Shown here: piece after piece, positions 1-5,196 of the stretch
How the letters are laid out: every line of letters begins with the position of its first letter
How positions within the stretch are numbered: position 1 is the stretch's first letter
Source of the DNA: Clostridiales bacterium
GTDB taxonomy: Bacteria; Bacillota; Clostridia; Lachnospirales; Lachnospiraceae
DNA: 5,719 nt
Assembly: GCA_012512995.1 (NCBI GenBank)
Contig: JAAZDA010000184.1
Location: 1-5,719, forward strand
Reading direction: 5' to 3'
Program-made: the position numbers and the translations under genes
The notes under the pieces: generated by a model
Database searches by the model: none
What the model saw: the letters and a program-made list of their open reading frames with translations, nothing else
What the model was told of the DNA's origin: nothing

Positions 1-1392
1 GCTCTGACTGAGGAACGTGAGTTCCGTGAGATCTACAACATGGACGTTGTTGAGATCCCGACAAACAAACCTGTTATCCGTATGGACCATCAGGATGCTG
101 TTTACAAAACAAAGAATGAGAAACTCAGGGCAGTTGTGGATGCGGTCAAAGAGCATCATGCAAAAGGACAGCCTGTACTGGTCGGTACAATAACGATCGA
201 AGCCTCGGAAATACTCTCCGGCATGCTTCGCAAGGAAGGCATTCAGCATAATGTTTTGAATGCAAAGTTCCATGAACTCGAGGCAGGTATAGTCGCGGAG
301 GCAGGCCAGCACGGCGCGGTCACAATAGCTACTAACATGGCAGGACGTGGTACTGATATCAAGCTTGACGATGCGGCGAGAGACGCAGGCGGTCTGTGTA
401 TCATAGGTACAGAGCGTCATGAATCAAGACGAATAGACAATCAGCTGCGTGGTCGTTCAGGACGTCAGGGAGATCCCGGTGAATCCAAGTTCTATATTTC
501 GCTGGAAGATGATCTGATGAGACTCTTCGGTTCCGAGAGAATGATCTCGATGTTCGAGACGCTTGGAATTCCGGAAGGTCAGGAGATACAGCACAAGGCC
601 CTTTCCAAGGCGATCGAGAATGCACAGAAGAAGATAGAGACAAACAACTTTGGAATCCGTAAGAATCTGCTCGATTATGATGAAGTAATGAATGAGCAGA
701 GAGAGATCGTATACGGCGACCGCCGCAAGGTACTTGACGGCGAGAGCATGCGCGACACTGTCTACAAGATGATCGATGATATCGTTGAGGACAGCGTTGA
801 TACCTGCATAGGCGAGAATAATAATTCGGACGAGTGGGATCTCACAAGCCTTGACGAGATGCTGCTTCCGATCATCCCCATTAAGGTAATAAGCCTCGAT
901 CGCATTAACGACAAAACAAAAGCCGGCCTGAAGCAGCAGCTCAAGGAAGAGGCTGTGAAGTTCTATGAGAGCAAGGAAGCTGAATTCCCGAACCCCGAGC
1001 AGATACGAGAGCTGGAGCGCGTGGTGCTTCTCAAGGTCATAGATCAGAAGTGGATGGATCACATAGACGACATGGAACAGCTCCGTCAGGGAATTGGACT
1101 TCAGTCTTATGGCCAGAGAGATCCGCTCGTAGAGTATAAGATGGCCGGGTATGATATGTTCAACAACATGCTGCAGAGCGTCCGCGAGGACACGGTCCGT
1201 CTCCTTATGCACATAAGGATCGAACAGAAGGTAGAACGTGAACAGGTAGCGAAGGTCACAGGCACGAATAAGGATGAAACTGCGGCAAAACAACCGGTAA
1301 AGAGAGCAAATAAGAAGATTTATCCCAATGATCCATGCCCCTGCGGTTCAGGCAAGAAGTACAAGAACTGCCACGGACGCGGAATAGTTTAA
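1..1392 (+). CDS. secA: Protein translocase subunit SecA, C-terminal part (5' truncated by window edge)
   Basis: SecA is the cytosolic ATPase that pushes unfolded preproteins through the SecYEG channel. The reading frame is open from base 1 with no start, so the N-terminal half (first nucleotide-binding domain with Walker A and B, and most of the crosslinking domain) lies upstream; 463 residues are visible. The visible part begins with the FREIYNMDVVEIPTN stretch that leads into the second nucleotide-binding domain. It then shows NMAGRGTD (visible residues 112-119) and QLRGRSGRQGD (148-158, helicase motif VI with its arginine fingers), followed by the helical scaffold/wing region. It ends in a short charged linker and the zinc-binding tail C446, C448, C457, H458 (CxCx8CH), which in SecA binds SecB or ribosomes. 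The short loop between GTDIK and GGLCIIGTERHES is the Gram-positive form. The gene ends in TAA. No frame damage is seen. Identification is near certain. Confidence 0.98.
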   Translation, partial: ALTEEREFREIYNMDVVEIPTNKPVIRMDHQDAVYKTKNEKLRAVVDAVKEHHAKGQPVLVGTITIEASEILSGMLRKEGIQHNVLNAKFHELEAGIVAEAGQHGAVTIATNMAGRGTDIKLDDAARDAGGLCIIGTERHESRRIDNQLRGRSGRQGDPGESKFYISLEDDLMRLFGSERMISMFETLGIPEGQEIQHKALSKAIENAQKKIETNNFGIRKNLLDYDEVMNEQREIVYGDRRKVLDGESMRDTVYKMIDDIVEDSVDTCIGENNNSDEWDLTSLDEMLLPIIPIKVISLDRINDKTKAGLKQQLKEEAVKFYESKEAEFPNPEQIRELERVVLLKVIDQKWMDHIDDMEQLRQGIGLQSYGQRDPLVEYKMAGYDMFNNMLQSVREDTVRLLMHIRIEQKVEREQVAKVTGTNKDETAAKQPVKRANKKIYPNDPCPCGSGKKYKNCHGRGIV

Positions 1393-1394
1393 AG

Positions 1395-1402
1395 AAAAGG
1401 AG
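1395..1402 (+). promoter_or_regulatory. Ribosome binding site of prfB
   Basis: AAAAGGAG lies 6 bases before the ATG at 1409 and just after the secA stop. It fixes the prfB start at 1409 rather than at the in-frame ATG six codons later (1427), which has no comparable site in front of it. The 16-bp secA-prfB gap has no room for a terminator or promoter, which implies cotranscription. Confidence 0.8.
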
Positions 1403-1408
1403 AACTAC

Positions 1409-2533
1409 ATGGTCGAACTTGACACCATGAAAATCGAACTGCAGCAGTATACAGATACGCTTGCGGAGGTCAGGGATTCTCTTGACCTCAGCAGAAAAGA
1501 GCGCCAGATCGAAGAGCTCTCCCGTGAATCGGAAGCACCTGATTTCTGGACTGACGCAGACAATGCAAACGCCAGAATGAAACAGCTCAAGGATCTGCAG
1601 AAAACCGTGGACGAAGCTGATGGTCTTTCTGAGCAGTATAAAGATATCCTTGATCTCATTCAGATGGGAAACGAGGATAACGATCAGGCGATAATTCCTG
1701 ATGTGAGAGCAGAGCTCGATCAGTTCGAGGGAAGGCTTGATACATTGCGCCTTTCAACATTGCTCACAGGTGAGTATGATCACTGCAATGCGATACTTTC
1801 ACTGAATGCAGGTGCAGGCGGAACAGAGTCATGTGACTGGTGCTCAATGCTATATCGTATGTACTGCAAATGGGCTGACAAGCACGGCTTCACAGTTGAG
1901 ACAATGAACATGGTAGACGGCGATGAAGCAGGAATCAAGAACGTCGACTTCCAGATCAGCGGGAATAACGTATATGGATATCTGAAATCGGAACGAGGTG
2001 TTCATCGCCTTGTCCGTATCTCTCCGTTCAATGCGCAGGGCAAGAGACAGACAAGCTTTGTATCATGCGAAGTAATGCCTGATATTGATAAGTCTGTTGA
2101 TATAGATATCAATCCGGATGATATCAGGATCGATACATATCGTTCGAGCGGCGCAGGCGGACAGCATATCAACAAAACATCTTCAGCCATAAGAATTACG
2201 CACTTCCCGACAGGCATAGTTGTCACCTGTCAGAATGAGCGTTCACAGTTCCAGAATAAAGATAAAGCTTTTGAGATCCTGAGGGCGAGACTTTATATGA
2301 GACGCCTTGAGGAAGAGGAAGAAAAGCTGGCAAAGATCCGCGGCGAAGTCAAAGATAACGCATGGGGAAGCCAGATAAGATCCTACGTTCTGCAGCCATA
2401 TCAGCTGGTCAAAGACACGCGCACCGAAGCCGAGACGAGCAACACGGACGGAGTGCTCAACGGGGATATTGATCTGTTCATAAATGCATATCTTAAGATG
2501 CAGGCTAATCAGAAAACAGATAAGCAGCAATAA
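1409..2533 (+). CDS. prfB: Peptide chain release factor 2 (RF2)
   Basis: RF2 recognises UAA and UGA stop codons in the ribosomal A site and triggers hydrolysis of peptidyl-tRNA. The product is 374 residues, close to the E. coli length of 365. The N-terminal helical domain (about 1-110) is followed by the NAGAGGTESCDW region. The stop-codon recognition tripeptide SPF is at residues 205-207; RF1 would have a PxT motif instead. The catalytic GGQ is at 250-252 inside SSGAGGQHINKT. Both motifs sit at the same numbers as in E. coli RF2. Residue 246 is Ser, as in most RF2 proteins, not the unusual Thr of E. coli K-12. The glutamine of GGQ is normally methylated by PrmC. The gene is fully in frame: codons 25-26 read CTT GAC, where many prfB genes have CTT TGA C and need a +1 frameshift. 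It therefore lacks that autoregulation. Its own stop is TAA. It follows secA by 16 bp. Confidence 0.97.
   Translation: MVELDTMKIELQQYTDTLAEVRDSLDLSRKERQIEELSRESEAPDFWTDADNANARMKQLKDLQKTVDEADGLSEQYKDILDLIQMGNEDNDQAIIPDVRAELDQFEGRLDTLRLSTLLTGEYDHCNAILSLNAGAGGTESCDWCSMLYRMYCKWADKHGFTVETMNMVDGDEAGIKNVDFQISGNNVYGYLKSERGVHRLVRISPFNAQGKRQTSFVSCEVMPDIDKSVDIDINPDDIRIDTYRSSGAGGQHINKTSSAIRITHFPTGIVVTCQNERSQFQNKDKAFEILRARLYMRRLEEEEEKLAKIRGEVKDNAWGSQIRSYVLQPYQLVKDTRTEAETSNTDGVLNGDIDLFINAYLKMQANQKTDKQQ
1465..1486 (+). other. Position of the prfB programmed frameshift site, here without the in-frame stop
   Basis: In E. coli the site is an internal Shine-Dalgarno-like AGGGGG, then TAT, then CTT TGA C at codons 25-26. 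Here AGGG (1472-1475) stands at the same offset from the CTT (1481-1483), and a further GGAGG is at 1465-1469. The base that would create TGA is absent, giving CTT GAC (Leu25-Asp26). Gene numbering matches E. coli exactly. The frameshift is therefore not needed; the purine-rich run may be a relic or just coding sequence. Confidence 0.7.
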
Positions 2534-2543
2534 TTGACTTAAG

Positions 2544-2556
2544 CGCCGAACCGGCG
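2544..2556 (+). other. Small GC-rich hairpin downstream of prfB
   Basis: CGCCG (2544-2548) and CGGCG (2552-2556) can pair around an AAC loop, 10 bases after the prfB stop. An alternative pairing of GGCG (2553-2556) with CGCC (2563-2566) competes with it. No U-run follows either stem directly, so this is not a convincing intrinsic terminator. It may mark the 3' end of the secA-prfB transcript or serve as a processing or pausing structure. Low confidence in any function. Confidence 0.25.
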
Positions 2557-2614
2557 GCACTACGCCAATCGTTCCTGAGAGCTCAGCACTTTTGTATATT
2601 TATTCATTTTTCCC

Positions 2615-2643
2615 TTGATTTTATGAATTTATGTGCATATAAT
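2615..2643 (+). promoter_or_regulatory. Sigma-A-type promoter for the amino-acid ABC transporter operon
   Basis: TTGATT (2615-2620, 4 of 6 to TTGACA) and a perfect TATAAT (2638-2643) are separated by exactly 17 bases. The region before it (about 2588-2614) is rich in T runs and could act as an UP element. Transcription would begin near 2650, leaving a leader of about 37 bases before the lipoprotein ATG at 2687. This separates the transporter genes from the secA-prfB unit. Confidence 0.72.
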
Positions 2644-2648
2644 ATGCA
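2634..2648 (+). promoter_or_regulatory. Perfect 7-bp inverted repeat over the -10 box (possible operator)
   Basis: TGCATAT (2634-2640) and ATATGCA (2642-2648) form a perfect dyad around one central A and enclose the TATAAT. A dimeric repressor bound here would block RNA polymerase. The TGCAT/ATGCA half-sites loosely resemble ARG boxes of Gram-positive ArgR/AhrC regulators, which would suit an amino-acid transporter. However, AT-rich palindromes around a -10 box can arise by chance, so the operator role is a guess. Confidence 0.35.
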
Positions 2649-2672
2649 TTGTTATAAATTCATATGGATCAC

Positions 2673-2679
2673 GGAGGAG
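2673..2679 (+). promoter_or_regulatory. Ribosome binding site of the substrate-binding lipoprotein
   Basis: GGAGGAG ends 7 bases before the ATG at 2687. It decides the start: the earlier in-frame ATG at 2633 lies within the promoter, upstream of the predicted transcript start. Starting at 2687 also gives a clean lipoprotein signal peptide beginning MKKILALVL. Confidence 0.85.
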
Positions 2680-2686
2680 AAAAATT

Positions 2687-3619
2687 ATGAAAAAGATATT
2701 GGCACTTGTTTTGACGGGCATTATGGCTGCATCAATAGTAGGATGCGGCGCGGCAACAGAAACAGCAGATGCGGCTTTATCAACAGCAGGGGCTGCGGCT
2801 TCACAGGCGGCTGATGTTGCATCTTCAGCTCTTGAGGATGCCGGCGTGGATACATCAGCGGTAGGAGAAAAAGTGGGAGAGGTCTCCTCTGAAGCTCAGT
2901 CAGCTATAACAGCGGCACTTTCAAGCACAGCTCTTTCTGATGGAACTCTTACTGTGGGAACAAATGCAGCATTCCCCCCATTTGAGTACATCGGAGATGA
3001 TGGGAATCCGGACGGCTTTGATATCGCACTTATCAACGCGATCGGTGAGAAGCTTGGCGTAAAGGTAGAAGTTCAGGACATGGAGTTTGATTCTCTTGTA
3101 ACTTCAATCGGCAACAAGATCGATGTTGCGATCGCCGGTATGACAGTAACAGATGAAAGAAAGCAGCAGGTGTCATTCTCTGATCCTTATTACGAAGCTG
3201 TACAGTATGTCATCGTTCCCGCAGATTCAACTATTGCGACAGCTGATGACCTCAAGGGTCTCAAGCTCGGCTGCCAGCTTGGCACTACAGGCAACTTTAT
3301 TATCGATGAAATTGACGGCGCTACAGAGCAGACATATGACAAAGCGATCGATGCAGTAAATGACCTCATCAATGGAAAACTCGATGCAGTCATTATTGAT
3401 AAGAATCCTGCCGAAGTATTTGTTTCGAAGTATTCTGACAAGCTCAAGGCGATTGATGGCAAGGAATTTGAGTTTGACACAGAGGATTATGCAATTGCAA
3501 TGCCAAAGGATGATACAGTGCTACAGCTTGGTGTAAACGCAGCTCTTGAGCTTCTAAGGACAGATGGCACATATGACAAGCTGGTCGAACAGTATATTGC
3601 AAATTATTCAGCTGACTGA
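2687..3619 (+). CDS. Polar amino acid ABC transporter substrate-binding lipoprotein
   Basis: This is the extracellular binding component of an amino-acid importer (SBP_bac_3 family, relatives GlnH, HisJ and ArtJ). The product is 310 residues. Residues 1-20 are a lipoprotein signal peptide with lipobox IVGC; Cys20 would be lipidated and anchor the mature protein to the outer face of the membrane. Residues 21-84 are a long Ala/Ser/Thr-rich spacer with scattered acidic residues. The binding domain runs from about 85 to 305 and starts GTLTVGTNAAFPPFEY. Family ligand-contact positions are recognisable: aromatic F96/F99, Arg158 in MTVTDER (binds the ligand carboxylate in relatives), LGTTGN, and Asp238 in IIDKNPAE (binds the amino group). 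FSDPYY (164-169) is also typical. The spacer makes it longer than the usual 250-280 residues. The ligand cannot be told from sequence; Gln, His, Arg/Lys or cystine are all possible. It is followed by the permease and ATPase of the same system. Confidence 0.94.
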   Translation: MKKILALVLTGIMAASIVGCGAATETADAALSTAGAAASQAADVASSALEDAGVDTSAVGEKVGEVSSEAQSAITAALSSTALSDGTLTVGTNAAFPPFEYIGDDGNPDGFDIALINAIGEKLGVKVEVQDMEFDSLVTSIGNKIDVAIAGMTVTDERKQQVSFSDPYYEAVQYVIVPADSTIATADDLKGLKLGCQLGTTGNFIIDEIDGATEQTYDKAIDAVNDLINGKLDAVIIDKNPAEVFVSKYSDKLKAIDGKEFEFDTEDYAIAMPKDDTVLQLGVNAALELLRTDGTYDKLVEQYIANYSAD

Positions 3620-3640
3620 TCTGTCTGTAAAAAGTGAAAA

Positions 3641-3670
3641 TGTACATTGAACCCGGATATCATGTATAAT
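3641..3670 (+). promoter_or_regulatory. Possible internal promoter ahead of the permease
   Basis: A perfect TATAAT is at 3665-3670 with TGTACA (3641-3646, 4 of 6 to TTGACA) 18 bases upstream. Initiation would fall near 3676-3678, at the base of the following hairpin, so the transcript would begin with that stem-loop. The gap is AT-rich, so a chance match is possible. Confidence 0.4.
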
Positions 3671-3671
3671 C

Positions 3672-3715
3672 AATAACCGCAGGTCAAGTGAAGACTTGTC
3701 CTGCGGTTATTTTAT
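3672..3715 (+). terminator. Strong intercistronic hairpin, likely leaky intrinsic terminator
   Basis: AATAACCGCAGG (3672-3683) pairs perfectly with CCTGCGGTTATT (3700-3711). After one T-T mismatch the stem continues with CAAGT (3685-3689) pairing ACTTG (3694-3698) around a GAAG loop. The GC-rich core runs into TTATTTTAT (3707-3715), a short U-rich tail. It lies 52 bases after the lipoprotein stop and before the permease. In ABC operons such structures commonly reduce read-through or protect the upstream mRNA, so that the binding protein exceeds the membrane components. Confidence 0.75.
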
Positions 3716-3743
3716 AAGGATGTAACAGTATACAGAAATGAAA

Positions 3744-3749
3744 GAGAGG
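3744..3749 (+). promoter_or_regulatory. Ribosome binding site that decides the permease start
   Basis: GAGAGG ends one base before the ATG at 3751 but 10 bases before the in-frame ATG at 3760. One base is too short for initiation, so 3760 is the better start. The difference is only three residues (Met-Ile-Ser). Confidence 0.55.
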
Positions 3750-3759
3750 CATGATAAGT

Positions 3760-4461
3760 ATGACTGAATGGTGGGCAGATGTAGTGGCGAAATTTGTTGC
3801 TGCCTTTATTACCAAAGATCGTTGGAAACTATATTTGAATGGTCTTGGGCTGACAATGGAAATTGCTTTTTTCGCCGGGATCATAGGAATTATTCTGGGA
3901 ATAATAATTGCACTGTGCAGGCTCTCGAGGAACAGGAACGGTGGGAAAACATTCCTTTCAGTGATCGCGGGTGTTTATATTGATGTGATCAGAGGGACAC
4001 CTTCAGTACTGCAACTTCTCATCATGTGGTTCATAATCATGAAGAACAGCACCAACAGCGTGCTGGTCGCAAGTCTGGCTTTTGGTATCAACAGCGGCGC
4101 TTATGTGGCCGAGATATTCCGCGCGGGAATATTGGCCGTAGATCCGGGACAGACAGAGGCGGGCCGTTCAGTCGGACTTTCCAAGTCTCAGACCATGCTA
4201 TATATAGTTTTGCCGCAGGCCATCAAGAATGCGCTGCCCCCGATATGTAATGAGTTCATAACTCTTATAAAGGAAACAGCTATTGTCGGATATGTAGGAC
4301 TTTCAGATCTTACACGGGTGGCCAATCAGATCACATCTCGTACATATGAAGCATTTATGCCTCTCATCGGCGCAGCGGTAATATATTTTGTTGTGATCAA
4401 GATACTGACAATATTACTGGGAATACTTGAGAGGAGGCTGCGTAAAAGTGATAACCGTTAA
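3760..4461 (+). CDS. Polar amino acid ABC transporter permease
   Basis: This is the membrane-spanning component of the importer (BPD_transp_1 fold, HisM/GlnP type); a dimer forms the translocation pore. The product is 233 residues from the ATG at 3760 or 236 from 3751. Hydrophobic segments lie at about 29-53, 65-74 with 82-95, 100-123, 162-181 and 199-223, close to the five-helix pattern of the family. YIDVIRGTP (73-81) is a family hallmark. The cytoplasmic EAA loop, which docks on the ATPase, runs from E133-A134-G135 through G139 to LP (151-152). It is followed by NALPPICNEFITLIKETAIV, also typical. Only one permease gene is present, so the pore is probably a homodimer, as in Gram-positive GlnP-like systems. 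The end overlaps the ATPase gene by 14 bases, implying tight coupling. No damage is seen. Confidence 0.94.
   Translation: MTEWWADVVAKFVAAFITKDRWKLYLNGLGLTMEIAFFAGIIGIILGIIIALCRLSRNRNGGKTFLSVIAGVYIDVIRGTPSVLQLLIMWFIIMKNSTNSVLVASLAFGINSGAYVAEIFRAGILAVDPGQTEAGRSVGLSKSQTMLYIVLPQAIKNALPPICNEFITLIKETAIVGYVGLSDLTRVANQITSRTYEAFMPLIGAAVIYFVVIKILTILLGILERRLRKSDNR
4432..4437 (+). promoter_or_regulatory. Ribosome binding site of the ATPase, inside the permease gene
   Basis: AGGAGG lies 10 bases before the GTG at 4448. It decides the start: the upstream in-frame TTG at 4427 precedes the site itself and has no site of its own. Starting at GTG gives MITVKDLKKNF, the normal N-terminus of this ATPase family. 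Confidence 0.75.
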
Positions 4462-5170
4462 GGATCTTAAGAAGAACTTTGAAGATACAGAAGTTTTGAA
4501 GGGAATAAGTTACGAAGTCGGGAAGGGCGAAAAGATTGTTGTCGTAGGACCTTCAGGATCAGGCAAGAGTACCTTCTTAAGGTGTCTGACTTTGCTTGAA
4601 ATGCCGACGAGCGGGAAGATATTTCTCGAGGATCAGGAGATAACCGATCCAAAGACAGACATAAATAAGATACGTCAGCAGATGGGAATGGTATTCCAGC
4701 ACTTTAATCTGTTCAATAATCTGACTATTATGGATAATATAACTCTGGCTCCTGTAAAACTCGGACTCATGAAGAAGGAAGAGGCAAAGGAGAATGCTTT
4801 GCAGCGTCTCAACAGGGTCAATCTTCCAGAGAAAGCGGATTCATATCCGGCCCAGTTATCAGGAGGACAGAAGCAGAGAATAGCCATAGTCCGGGCGCTT
4901 GCCATGAACCCGAAGGTAATGCTCTTTGATGAGCCTACGTCTGCGCTCGATCCCGAGATGGTGGGCGAGGTGCTCTCGGTAATGAAGGAACTTGCCGAGT
5001 CAGGAATGACAATGATAGTTGTCACGCATGAGATGGCCTTTGCAAAGGAAGTTGCAAATAAGGTCCTGTTCGTCGATCAGGGAATCATCATGGAGGAGAA
5101 TACTCCGGAAGAGTTCTTTGATCATCCGAAGAGCCCCAGACTGCAGGATTTTCTCTCCAGAGTACTGTAA
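4448..5170 (+). CDS. Polar amino acid ABC transporter ATP-binding protein
   Basis: This is the cytoplasmic ATPase that powers the importer (GlnQ/HisP/ArtP type); a dimer binds the EAA loops of the permease. The product is 240 residues, the usual family length. All motifs are intact: an aromatic at F11 in the A-loop position, Walker A GPSGSGKST (34-42), Q-loop VFQHFNLF (82-89, Q84), signature LSGGQ (137-141), Walker B VMLFDEP (157-163, catalytic E162), D-loop SALD (165-168) and H-loop H194. It should therefore be an active ATPase. There is no extra regulatory domain after the nucleotide-binding domain, unlike methionine importers. It starts with GTG, overlaps the permease by 14 bases and probably depends on translational coupling. 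hisC follows after 26 bp. The transported amino acid is not readable from this subunit. Confidence 0.96.
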   Translation: MITVKDLKKNFEDTEVLKGISYEVGKGEKIVVVGPSGSGKSTFLRCLTLLEMPTSGKIFLEDQEITDPKTDINKIRQQMGMVFQHFNLFNNLTIMDNITLAPVKLGLMKKEEAKENALQRLNRVNLPEKADSYPAQLSGGQKQRIAIVRALAMNPKVMLFDEPTSALDPEMVGEVLSVMKELAESGMTMIVVTHEMAFAKEVANKVLFVDQGIIMEENTPEEFFDHPKSPRLQDFLSRVL

Positions 5171-5185
5171 ACTACGCTCAGGCAT

Positions 5186-5191
5186 GAGAGG
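5186..5191 (+). promoter_or_regulatory. Ribosome binding site of hisC
   Basis: GAGAGG ends 5 bases before the ATG at 5197. The 26-bp gap after the ATPase stop contains no hairpin or -10 box, supporting cotranscription with the transporter. Confidence 0.65.
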
Positions 5192-5196
5192 CAAAT

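Noticed and set aside
457..1293. 278-codon open frame on the minus strand opposite secA
   Set aside because: It lies fully antisense to a strongly conserved gene, has no ribosome binding site that I can see, and its translation resembles no known family. Codon bias in secA explains the lack of stops.
2534..2539. TTGACT just after the prfB stop as a -35 box
   Set aside because: No plausible -10 box is found 15-19 bases downstream (the sequence there is GC-rich), whereas a far better promoter lies at 2615-2643.
2575..2595. CTGAG/CTCAG dyad followed by CTTTT, a possible prfB terminator
   Set aside because: The arms leave only a 2-base loop; as RNA it gives a 4-bp stem with a short U-run, too weak to call a terminator.
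2633..2686. Earlier ATG at 2633 as the start of the binding lipoprotein
   Set aside because: It falls within the promoter before the expected transcript start, lacks a ribosome binding site, and would bury the lipoprotein signal peptide behind 18 extra residues.
3738..3767. Nine-codon open frame (ATG AAA GAG ... TGA) overlapping the permease start, a possible leader peptide
   Set aside because: No ribosome binding site at a usable distance, no repeated regulatory codons, and no attenuator hairpin downstream of it.
3768..3983. Overlapping plus-strand open frames inside the permease (also at 4026-4250)
   Set aside because: They are out-of-frame shadows of a gene with clear family motifs, and lack their own ribosome binding sites.
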